DNA of 5,589 nucleotides from an uncultured Kiritimatiellota bacterium (lineage in GTDB: Bacteria > Verrucomicrobiota > Kiritimatiellia > RFP12 > UBA1067): NCBI GenBank assembly GCA_934667295.1, contig CAKULR010000120.1, forward strand, positions 1 through 5,589, in the 5' to 3' direction. Positions 1 to 5,557 of the stretch are shown here, piece by piece. Each line of letters begins with the position of its first letter. Within the stretch, counting starts at the first letter, position 1. The notes beneath the pieces are model-generated. The model ran no database searches. It saw only the letters and a program-made list of their open reading frames with translations, and was not told the DNA's origin. A program made the translations under genes and the position numbers.

Positions 1-242
1 GTGTGAAGACAACTCCGATTCGTGTGGCTTTCGCTACCGCTCCGCAGAATGTTTCTGCCAAAGGCTGCAACATTCGCACTTCACGGCCCTGTAGGCGATT
101 GCCTTGTGACTGGCTTCTGCGAAGCCGGATGCAGTCGGCGGAGCGGGAATGCGCCGCAGAAGCTTGCTTCGGAGGGTAGTCGTAGGCCGCGCGAGAGCAT
201 CAATCATCGGAGTTCATCAACCCCCCTTCATCTCCGAAGCAA
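1..242. other. Left-flank region without a supported gene, rich in inverted repeats
   Basis: I see no convincing gene here. Short frames are open at the left edge: + strand 3-176, which ends in TAG, and a minus-strand frame with an ATG at 73-71 that runs off the window. Neither has a clear ribosome binding site or a recognisable product. What is visible is secondary structure. GAATGTT (47-53) pairs with AACATTC (69-75), with an inner GCC/GGC around an AAA loop. GGCTTC/GAAGCC (112-117/121-126) closes a 3-base loop. GCTTCTGCG (114-122) is repeated inverted as CGCAGAAGC (155-163). None is followed by a T-run, so none is a typical intrinsic terminator. The region is most likely intergenic. Confidence 0.4.
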
Positions 243-272
243 TAGGCACGGTGTCCTGTTTTGTGCTATACT
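243..272 (+). promoter_or_regulatory. Probable sigma70-type promoter of the rhaA operon (extended -10)
   Basis: The -10 box TATACT (267-272) differs from TATAAT at one position and is preceded by TGC (264-266), which makes an extended -10. The best -35 is TAGGCA (243-248), four of six matches, with an 18-base spacer. A weak -35 is usual when the extended -10 is present. Transcription would start near 279-280, giving a leader of about 43 bases before the rhaA ATG. No clear operator or catabolite-repression palindrome is recognised nearby. Confidence 0.5.
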
Positions 273-287
273 TGCGGAAAAACACCC

Positions 288-304
288 ACGGCACGCGATG
301 CCGT
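288..304 (+). promoter_or_regulatory. Small leader hairpin upstream of the rhaA ribosome binding site
   Basis: ACGGCA (288-293) and TGCCGT (299-304) form a perfect 6-bp stem around the loop CGCGA. It would lie in the rhaA 5' leader and ends 7 bases before the Shine-Dalgarno AAGGAGA (312-318). It may simply stabilise the mRNA end or keep the ribosome site open. No riboswitch or attenuator is recognisable. Confidence 0.3.
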
Positions 305-322
305 CAACCACAAGGAGACTAC

Positions 323-1570
323 ATGAGCAAGGTTCAGTACGAGGCCGCGAAGAAGCAATACGCCGCGCTGGGCGTCGATACGGAGAAGGCGATCAAGGCC
401 CTCCAGAAGATTTCGATCTCGATGCACTGCTGGCAGGGCGACGACGTGTGCGGGTTCGAGAACGACGCCGGCGCCACGGGCGGCATCCAGACGACGGGCA
501 ACTATCCCGGCAAGGCCCGTACGCCCGAGGAGCTGATGCAGGACGTCGAATTCGCGATGTCCCTCATCCCCGGCAAGCACCGACTGAACCTCCACGCCTG
601 CTACGGCGTCCACAAAAACGGTCTCGTGGACCGTGACCAGATCGGCCCCGAGCAGTTCGAGCCCTGGGTGAAGTGGGCGAAGAAGACGGGCGTGAAGCTC
701 GACTTCAACCCCACGTTCTTCTCGCACGCGAACGTCAAGAACGGCTTCACGCTTGCGAGCCCGGACAAGAAGATCCGCGCGTTCTGGGTGAAGCACGGCA
801 TCCAGTGCCTCAAGATCGCCGAATATTTCGGCAAGGAGCTCAAGAGCCCCTGCGGCATCAACTTCTGGATGCCCGACGGCCTCAAGGACGAGCCCTCGGA
901 CCGCCTTGGCCCGCGCAAGCTCATGGCCGACTCGCTCGACAAGATCTTCGCCTACAAGTATGACAAGAAGGCGGTCGTGCCGTTCCTCGAATCGAAGCTC
1001 TTCGGCATCGGCGTGGAAAGCTACACGGTCTGCTCGCACGAGTTCGTGATGGGCTACGCGCTGAAGAAGGGCATCCTCGCGCTTCTCGACATGGGGCACT
1101 TCCACCTCACCGAGAACGTGGCGGACAAGATCAGCTCCTTCCTGATGTTCTTCGGCAAGGTCGCGTTCCACATCTCGCGCCCGGTCCGCTGGGACTCCGA
1201 CCACGTCATCCGCGTGAACGACGACCTGCGCAACGCCGCGCACGAGATCGTCCGCATGGGCCCCGAGAACTTCATCATCGCCCTCGACTACTTCGACGCC
1301 TCGATCAACCGCGTCGCGGCCTGGGTGCTCGGCATGCGCAACATGCAGAAGGCGCTGCTGGAGGCTCTGCTCGAACCGAGGGAGACGCTGAAGGAACTGC
1401 AGGACGGGGCGCAGTTCACGGAACAGCTCGTGCTGCAGGAGGAACTGAAGTCCTACCCGATGGGTGCCGTGTGGCAGGAGTTCTGCGACCGCGCGGGCCT
1501 GCCGGCCAACGAAACCTGGATGGCCGACGTACTCAAGTACGAGCGCGACGTCCTCTCCCTGCGCGCCTAG
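323..1570 (+). CDS. rhaA: L-rhamnose isomerase
   Basis: Cytoplasmic enzyme that interconverts L-rhamnose and L-rhamnulose (EC 5.3.1.14), the first step of the phosphorylating L-rhamnose pathway before rhamnulokinase and aldolase. The 415 residues are close to the 419 of E. coli RhaA and the fold is uninterrupted. Family blocks visible are SMHCWQGDDVCGFE (33-46), LDFNPTFFSH (126-135), FWMPDGLKD (181-189), ESKLFGIGVESYTV (223-236), LLDMGHFH (254-261), RPVRWDSDHV (286-295) and LDYFDASINR (321-330). By alignment from memory to E. coli RhaA, the metal ligands are E223, D256, H283 and D322, and the catalytic residues are H259, D291 and D293; all are present. The start at 323 is chosen because AAGGAGA (312-318) sits just upstream and MSKVQYE fits the family N-terminus. 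The frame stays open upstream to an ATG at 149, but that extension lies across the promoter and does not resemble RhaA. The next gene starts 6 bases after the stop. Confidence 0.96.
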   Translation: MSKVQYEAAKKQYAALGVDTEKAIKALQKISISMHCWQGDDVCGFENDAGATGGIQTTGNYPGKARTPEELMQDVEFAMSLIPGKHRLNLHACYGVHKNGLVDRDQIGPEQFEPWVKWAKKTGVKLDFNPTFFSHANVKNGFTLASPDKKIRAFWVKHGIQCLKIAEYFGKELKSPCGINFWMPDGLKDEPSDRLGPRKLMADSLDKIFAYKYDKKAVVPFLESKLFGIGVESYTVCSHEFVMGYALKKGILALLDMGHFHLTENVADKISSFLMFFGKVAFHISRPVRWDSDHVIRVNDDLRNAAHEIVRMGPENFIIALDYFDASINRVAAWVLGMRNMQKALLEALLEPRETLKELQDGAQFTEQLVLQEELKSYPMGAVWQEFCDRAGLPANETWMADVLKYERDVLSLRA

Positions 1571-1576
1571 GCTGCG

Positions 1577-3694
1577 ATGAAGGCGTTTCTGGCAGGGTGC
1601 GCGGCGTTCGGGATCTGCGGGTTCGGCCTGGTGGCCGCCGCGCCCGGACCCGCGAAGACGGCGAAGCCGCATGTCGTCCACGTCAAGCCCGGCGAGGCGC
1701 TGGAGGCCGTGCGGGACGCCGTGCGCGCACTGCCCGCCTCGAACCGCGTCCACGGCGTGGAGATCCGCCTCGCGCCGGGACGCTACACGCTCTCCGGTCC
1801 GCTTGAGCTGGGGGTCTTGGATGGCGGCACGTCCAAGGCGCCGGTCGTGTGGTGTTCGGACGACGGGGGCCGCGCCGTCCTCTGCGACGGCGTGCAGCTG
1901 CCCGCCGCCGCCTTTGCGCCCGTGGCGGACGCCGCCGTGCGCGCCCGCCTCGATGCTGCCGCGCGGGAGGCGGTGCGCGTGGCCGACCTCGCCGCATACG
2001 GCCTCGCGTTCTGGAAACCGCTGACGCGCGAGCTGCGTCCACCCCTGCCGATTCCCGAACTCTTCTGCGACGGCGTGCGCATGATGCCCGCCGAATGGCC
2101 GAACGGCGGCGAATGGGCCACCATTGCGGCGTTCGTGGACGAGGGGACGCGCCACAACGACGGCAGCGTGGGGCAGGGCCTCGGCGTGAAGCGCGCCGAA
2201 AAGCCCGTGCCGCCGCGCGGCGGCACGTTCGGCTACGCGGGGGACCGCCCCGCGCGCTGGACGAAGGCGCCGGAGGTGTGGCTGCACGGCTTCTGGTGCT
2301 TCGACTGGTACGACACCGTCCTGCCCGTCGCCGCAGTCAATGCCGCGTCGAACACGATCACGCTCGCCGCCCAGCACACCTACGGCGTCCGGAAGGGGAA
2401 TCCGAGCCCGCGCCGCTGGAAGGCGGTCCACGTGCTGGAGGAACTTGACGTGCCGGGCGAATACTACGTCGATCCGGTCGCGAAGAAGCTCTACTTCTGG
2501 CCACCCCGTGCGCTGGAGCCCGCCTCGCGCGTCGTGCTCGTGGCGGGGCGGCGTCCGCTCGTGCGGGCCGAGAAGGCGCGCAACCTCGTCTTCCGGGGAC
2601 TCGGCTTCGAGCTGTGCGGCGGCGACGCGGCGGTGGTGAAGGAGGGCGCGGCCGTGGCGTTCGAACGGTGCGACTTCCGCAACATCCGGGGCAAGGCGGT
2701 TTCGATGACGGACTGCCTGGCGTGCCGCGTGACGACGTGCGACATCCAGGCGACGGGAACGGGCGGCATCTTCGTCTCCGGAGGCAACCGCCGGTCGCTG
2801 ATGCCCGGCGAGAACGTCGTGGAGGATACGCGCATCCGCAATTTCTCGGTCCACTGCCTGACCTACGCGAGCGCCGTCCAGGTGGGAGGCGTGGGCAACG
2901 TCGTCCGCCACTGCGAACTCTCCGGCGCGCCGCACATGGCCGTGGGCGTCTCCGGGAACGACCACGTCTTCGAGTACAACGTCGTCTCGAACGTGTGCAT
3001 GAGTTCGGACGACGCGGCGGCGTTCTACAAGGGGCGCAACCCGTCCTGTCGCGGCAACGTCCTGCGCTACAACTTCTGGAGCGAGATCGGCTCGCCGCGC
3101 GGACACGGCAACGCGGCCGTCTACTTCGACGACGGCGACGGCGGCGACCTCGTCTACGGGAACGTCTTCTACCGGTGCGGCGAGCCGGGCTTCGGCGGCT
3201 TCGGGACGGTGTTCAGCCACGGCGGACACTCCAACCTCGTGCAGAACTGCGTGTTCGTGCAGTGCCGGCGTCCCCTCGGGTCCTCGCCCTGGAACCAGAC
3301 GCGCTGGGCGGAGTTCCTGAAGAGTCCGCTGATCCAGACGCGCCTCCTGGAGGAAGTGAGCGTGACAAGCCTCGTGTGGCGTACGCACTATCCCGCGCTC
3401 GCGGGAATCTTCGCGCCGGAGGACGACGCGGTCCGTTGGAACACGGCGCTCGACAACGCCTTCGTGGACTGCCCGGCGACCCTGCCGGGACGCCGCCCCG
3501 GCGAGACGCGCCCCGGCCTCGTGTGCGGGCGCTGGCAGACCAACGCGACGGATGTCGTCTTCGCGTCGGATCCGGGGTTCGTGGACGCCGCCGCGAAGAA
3601 CTTCGCGCTGCGCCCCGACGCCGCGCTCTTCAAGCGGCTTCCCTCCTTCAAGCCCATCCCCTTCGAGAAGATCGGCCTCACCACCAAGCGGTGA
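1577..3694 (+). CDS. Secreted right-handed parallel beta-helix protein, possible glycoside hydrolase (GH141-like)
   Basis: A 705-residue exported protein. Residues 1-22 are a short signal peptide with a hydrophobic core ending in VAAA. The N-terminal part (about 33-105) has the beta-helix cap pattern: an alpha-helix, then RLAPGRYTLSGPLEL and a DGG turn. A conserved block follows at about 160-180 (LFCDGVRMMPAEWPNGGEW). Another at 269-310 holds an LEELDVPGEYYVD...KKLYFWPP motif. Parallel beta-helix coils fill about 334-562, with repeating GN-V/C-x-F/I rungs. Acidic clusters SSDDAAAFYKGRN (476-488) and YFDDGDGGD (516-524) on neighbouring coils are candidate active-site residues. The C-terminus has DPGFVDAAAKNFAL (665-678) and FKPIPFEKIGL, typical of such proteins. 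The architecture resembles CAZy GH141 (alpha-fucosidase/xylanase) and related pectate-lyase-like proteins, but the activity is not proven by the sequence. Translation is probably coupled to rhaA: the gap is 6 bases and only AGG (1569-1571) serves as a Shine-Dalgarno. Confidence 0.85.
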   Translation: MKAFLAGCAAFGICGFGLVAAAPGPAKTAKPHVVHVKPGEALEAVRDAVRALPASNRVHGVEIRLAPGRYTLSGPLELGVLDGGTSKAPVVWCSDDGGRAVLCDGVQLPAAAFAPVADAAVRARLDAAAREAVRVADLAAYGLAFWKPLTRELRPPLPIPELFCDGVRMMPAEWPNGGEWATIAAFVDEGTRHNDGSVGQGLGVKRAEKPVPPRGGTFGYAGDRPARWTKAPEVWLHGFWCFDWYDTVLPVAAVNAASNTITLAAQHTYGVRKGNPSPRRWKAVHVLEELDVPGEYYVDPVAKKLYFWPPRALEPASRVVLVAGRRPLVRAEKARNLVFRGLGFELCGGDAAVVKEGAAVAFERCDFRNIRGKAVSMTDCLACRVTTCDIQATGTGGIFVSGGNRRSLMPGENVVEDTRIRNFSVHCLTYASAVQVGGVGNVVRHCELSGAPHMAVGVSGNDHVFEYNVVSNVCMSSDDAAAFYKGRNPSCRGNVLRYNFWSEIGSPRGHGNAAVYFDDGDGGDLVYGNVFYRCGEPGFGGFGTVFSHGGHSNLVQNCVFVQCRRPLGSSPWNQTRWAEFLKSPLIQTRLLEEVSVTSLVWRTHYPALAGIFAPEDDAVRWNTALDNAFVDCPATLPGRRPGETRPGLVCGRWQTNATDVVFASDPGFVDAAAKNFALRPDAALFKRLPSFKPIPFEKIGLTTKR

Positions 3695-3713
3695 GGGGGG
3701 GCGGGAGCGCGGG
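3695..3713 (+). other. Canonical G-quadruplex-type motif directly after the beta-helix stop codon
   Basis: The first base after the TGA begins a run of seven G (3695-3701), then C, GGG (3703-3705), a 5-base loop and GGG (3711-3713). Splitting the G7 run gives four G3 tracts with loops of 1, 1 and 5 bases, which satisfies the standard quadruplex pattern. On the mRNA it would sit against the stop codon and could act as a 3'-end stabiliser or transcription pause site. There is no conventional hairpin-plus-U-tract terminator between this gene and the next, which makes a role at the transcript end conceivable but unproven. Confidence 0.4.
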
Positions 3714-3778
3714 TACTTCGCGCGCCGGGCCGTCGCGTTCGGGGGTACCGTGTGGGTGGGGGCGGCGTGCCGAGGGCG

Positions 3779-3802
3779 GATAAATTTTCTTCACTTTTTC
3801 TT
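3779..3802 (+). promoter_or_regulatory. AT-rich tract upstream of the -35 box, possible UP element
   Basis: In otherwise very GC-rich DNA, this stretch is almost entirely A and T with a pyrimidine bias (TTTTCTTCACTTTTTCTT). It ends about 10 bases before the TTGACA box. Its position and composition fit an UP element contacted by the RNA polymerase alpha C-terminal domain. It could equally be part of an unusual terminator for the upstream gene: GGCGGA (3775-3780) can pair weakly with TCCGCC (3802-3807) around it. Confidence 0.35.
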
Positions 3803-3812
3803 CCGCCTCTAG

Positions 3813-3843
3813 TTGACAGTTTCAGCGGGGGGGGGGGTATCAT
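3813..3843 (+). promoter_or_regulatory. Sigma70-type promoter with a G11 homopolymer in the spacer (putative phase-variable promoter)
   Basis: A perfect -35 box TTGACA (3813-3818) and a -10 box TATCAT (3838-3843, five of six matches) are separated by 19 bases. Eleven of these bases are an uninterrupted run of G (3827-3837) abutting the -10. The expected start site is near 3850, leaving a leader of about 65 bases with a good ribosome site at 3901-3906. Loss of one or two G would bring the spacer to 18 or 17 bases, the optimum, so the state seen here may be a weak one. Neisseria meningitidis porA uses the same layout, a poly-G between -35 and -10, for phase variation. The boxes are seen directly; the switching is inferred. 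Confidence 0.65.
3827..3837 (+). repeat. Mononucleotide G11 tract
   Basis: Eleven consecutive G residues, the longest homopolymer in the window, lie precisely between the -35 and -10 boxes. Runs of this length are prone to slipped-strand mispairing during replication. They are also a common site of sequencing and assembly length errors, so the exact count should be treated with caution. Confidence 0.9.
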
Positions 3844-3915
3844 ATGCGCATTTACTGGGCGGCGTGTCGGGTTGGCATGTCCGGTCGGTTCGGGATTCGA
3901 AAGGAGAAAGCGAAC

Positions 3916-5160
3916 ATGCGTATCAGATACCTTTTCCGTAAGCCACGGACGAGCCGTAGCCTGTCCCTGTGGCGACTGTTGGGAATCGTGGCGGTCCTCG
4001 GTGTCGCGTCCGCATCGGCGCATGTGATGGACGATGCCGTCTTCGATTTCCGCAACATGGGCATTGACGTAAACGGCGACGGTGTGTTCCAGTCGGGCGA
4101 GGGCCGGGAGGCGCTGACGCTCGGCGATCCGGACTCCGGCCTGACGGGGGGCGTCCTGAACGGCACGCCCGGGAACGCCGTCTGGCGGACGGAGCGCGTC
4201 ACCCACCCCTACACGGGCGTCTCCCGCGACGAACGGGTCCTTTACTTCTCGCATCCCATCGACTGGGACGACCAGGTGCCCCAGACGGCGACCGTCAGCC
4301 CGAACGCCATCGCCTTCCAGAACTACTTGAAGGACCTTGAGGGCGACTACGCGGTCTTCGCGCGCGTCCGCTTCGATTCCGGCGAGACCTACTGTGGCGT
4401 CAACCAGCACCAGTTCCTGACGTTCGGCTACGGCGACGGAAATTCCGGCGTACTGCTCTGCGCGGAGGGGACGAACGACACCGGCCGCATCGTCAGGATC
4501 TACTACGGGGCGACCAACGAGGTGGGCAAGGCCGCCCCCTCGTCGTTCACGCACCAGACGAAGTTCAATGCGAACCAGTGGATTGATGTCTGCGTCGTGG
4601 CCCGGGGGAACACGTTCTCCTGCTACGTCTCCACGACGAACTCCACCCTGGAGGTGCAGACGCACACGCTGTCCGCGCCGCGCGTGGGGGCCTATCCGCT
4701 TACCCGCCACCCCTTTATGATCCTGGGGCCCGAGGACGGCCGCAACACGGGGGCAACGTGCATCACCAACGGCGTGCCGGTATCGACGTTGTTTGGAAGC
4801 CGCATGAAGACGGCGAACATGAGCTACCACCACGTGGCCGTGTGGGGACGCGCGTTGACGGGGGACGAAGTGCGCGAATTGATGGCGGAGGGACGCCCCG
4901 AGGTCTTCCGGGTCGGCTCCGCGAATGGGAAAAGCACCGAGTTCGCGGCGGACCGCCGCACGGGCGACGCCGACGTGCGGGGCGTCTGGACGAACTTCCC
5001 GGCGGTGCTGGCCGCAGGGGACGCCGCCACCTTCCGTTTCGAACCGCCCAACGTCGGCTACGTCGGCGTCTCGCAGGTCCTGCGCTGGACCGCCACGGCG
5101 GAGTCCGCCGTCGGCAACGGCGTGCTGCTCACCAATGAGCTGGCGGTCGAAAACAGCTAG
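3916..5160 (+). CDS. Secreted LamG-like (concanavalin A-like fold) protein with an EF-hand-type loop
   Basis: A 414-residue exported protein. Residues 1-35 are a Sec signal peptide: a basic n-region with several Arg/Lys, hydrophobic core LLGIVAVLGV, and cleavage after ASASA. Directly after it, D51-V-N53-G-D55-G56-V-F-Q-S-G-E62 matches the 12-residue EF-hand/dockerin calcium loop, with acidic or Asn ligands at loop positions 1, 3, 5 and 12. Residues about 86-325 look like a LamG/concanavalin A-like jelly roll. The closing strand and helix YHHVAVWGRALTGDEVRELM (304-323) is the usual end of such domains. Residues 330-414 look like a further beta-rich segment that stops abruptly. The ATG at 3916 is chosen for AAGGAG (3901-3906) with a 9-base spacer. 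The in-frame ATG at 3844 touches the -10 box and would lie upstream of the transcript start. A role in glycan or surface binding is likely; no catalytic motif is recognised. No sorting signal or transmembrane helix is seen at the C-terminus. Confidence 0.8.
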   Translation: MRIRYLFRKPRTSRSLSLWRLLGIVAVLGVASASAHVMDDAVFDFRNMGIDVNGDGVFQSGEGREALTLGDPDSGLTGGVLNGTPGNAVWRTERVTHPYTGVSRDERVLYFSHPIDWDDQVPQTATVSPNAIAFQNYLKDLEGDYAVFARVRFDSGETYCGVNQHQFLTFGYGDGNSGVLLCAEGTNDTGRIVRIYYGATNEVGKAAPSSFTHQTKFNANQWIDVCVVARGNTFSCYVSTTNSTLEVQTHTLSAPRVGAYPLTRHPFMILGPEDGRNTGATCITNGVPVSTLFGSRMKTANMSYHHVAVWGRALTGDEVRELMAEGRPEVFRVGSANGKSTEFAADRRTGDADVRGVWTNFPAVLAAGDAATFRFEPPNVGYVGVSQVLRWTATAESAVGNGVLLTNELAVENS

Positions 5161-5421
5161 GTGAAACAACTCAGTGTGCGTGACGCTCAGGTCTATTTCG
5201 ATATTTGCGATGACTATATCGACATGAGCACCTGCATCACGAACATCGACAAGGTCGAGGGCGGACTGACGATGAAGCTGGTTGCCCGCGCCTATGTCAT
5301 CACCGCGGACGACAAGACGCTGTATGCCGACATGGCAAGCAGCACCTATGAGCGCGTTTCCGGCAGGAAGAGCGTCCCCTTTGCCGCACTGACGGCAGCA
5401 AAAGGACAAAAGCGCACATAA
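5161..5421 (+). CDS. Small hypothetical protein, or in-frame continuation of the upstream gene
   Basis: I do not recognise this 86-residue product. The frame begins with GTG immediately after the TAG of the LamG-like gene, in the same reading frame, and ends in tandem stops TAA TAA (5419-5424). It has no signal peptide or membrane segment, is fairly acidic in its first half (VYFDICDDYIDMSTC), and has a basic tail (KGQKRT). The middle (LTMKLVARAYVITADDKTLYADM) suggests beta strands. No Shine-Dalgarno precedes the GTG. Other possible starts are ATG at 5224, and ATG at 5272 with a GAGGG-like site (5257-5261) ahead of it. The codon positions look protein-like, but the DNA is less GC-rich than upstream. 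It may be a reinitiated small gene, a readthrough extension, or the remnant of a longer version of the upstream gene. Confidence 0.4.
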   Translation: MKQLSVRDAQVYFDICDDYIDMSTCITNIDKVEGGLTMKLVARAYVITADDKTLYADMASSTYERVSGRKSVPFAALTAAKGQKRT

Positions 5422-5422
5422 T

Positions 5423-5468
5423 AAGAAAGTCGGCTTCGCCGATCAGATTTTTAGCGGTAGACTTTCTT
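5423..5468 (+). terminator. Possible terminator hairpin after the 5161-5421 frame
   Basis: AAGAAAGTC (5423-5431) is repeated inverted as GACTTTCTT (5460-5468), giving a 9-bp outer stem that overlaps the second TAA. Inside, TCGGC/GCCGA (5430-5434/5438-5442) forms a tight GC-rich hairpin with a TTC loop, followed after 5 bases by TTTTT (5448-5452). Either the inner hairpin with its T-run or the outer stem followed by GTTATT could end transcription. The two foldings compete for two bases. It is weaker than a textbook terminator. Confidence 0.4.
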
Positions 5469-5476
5469 GTTATTCC

Positions 5477-5499
5477 GGAAATATCGAAACGATATTTCC
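5477..5499. repeat. Perfect 10-bp hairpin with AAA loop
   Basis: GGAAATATCG (5477-5486) and CGATATTTCC (5490-5499) are exact inverted copies around AAA. No T-run follows on either strand, so it does not look like a standard terminator. It lies between two other hairpins in AT-rich intergenic DNA. It could be an operator-like palindrome, an RNA-processing site or part of a small repeat element. Confidence 0.6.
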
Positions 5500-5513
5500 T
5501 ACATAATAAAAAC

Positions 5514-5557
5514 AAATGCCGCCTGCGGACCGGATCGAAGGTCAACAGGCGGCATTT
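5514..5557 (-). terminator. Strong intrinsic terminator, probably for a convergent gene to the right
   Basis: AAATGCCGCCTG (5514-5525) and CAGGCGGCATTT (5546-5557) form a perfect 12-bp stem. It is extended by a second 4-bp stem, GACC/GGTC (5528-5531/5540-5543), across a 2x2 internal loop. Read on the minus strand, the stem runs straight into TTTGTTTTTATT, a good U-tract. Read on the plus strand, the tail is the weaker ATTTATA. It therefore best fits termination of a leftward gene ending just past or at the window edge, with possible bidirectional use. Confidence 0.65.

Noticed and set aside
1..73. Start of a divergent minus-strand gene (ATG at 73-71, MLQPLAETFCGAVAKA...)
   Set aside because: Only 24 codons are visible, with no clear Shine-Dalgarno. 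The opposite strand is open over the same bases, so the evidence is too thin to annotate.
44..75. Integron attC-like or CRISPR-like interpretation of the left-flank hairpins
   Set aside because: There are no RYYYAAC/GTTRRRY core boxes, no regularly spaced repeats and no integrase or cas genes in the window.
149..322. N-terminal extension of rhaA from the ATG at 149
   Set aside because: It would be translated across the promoter and the ribosome binding site. The 415-residue protein from 323 already matches the family length.
22..636. A 204-codon plus-strand frame overlapping the start of rhaA
   Set aside because: It runs through the promoter and then out of frame with rhaA, giving an Arg-rich sequence with no family character.
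1577..1600. Lipobox-like LAGC at residues 5-8 of the beta-helix protein, suggesting a lipoprotein
   Set aside because: The cysteine is far too close to the N-terminus and the hydrophobic core follows it instead of preceding it. An ordinary signal peptide ending near residue 22 fits better.
266..3388. A 1040-codon open frame on the minus strand antisense to rhaA and the beta-helix gene
   Set aside because: It lies opposite two well-supported genes, its product is a low-complexity string rich in Arg, Ala, Val, His and Asp, and it arises because GC-rich codon bias removes stops from the antisense frame.
3844..3915. Earlier in-frame start for the LamG-like protein at 3844
   Set aside because: The ATG immediately follows the -10 box, upstream of the expected transcript start, and would put 24 extra residues before a normal signal peptide. 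The ATG at 3916 has AAGGAG at good spacing.
3388..5409. A 673-codon minus-strand open frame spanning the G-rich intergenic region and opposite the LamG-like gene
   Set aside because: Same composition effect: no recognisable domain, and it conflicts with a plus-strand gene that has a promoter, ribosome site and signal peptide.
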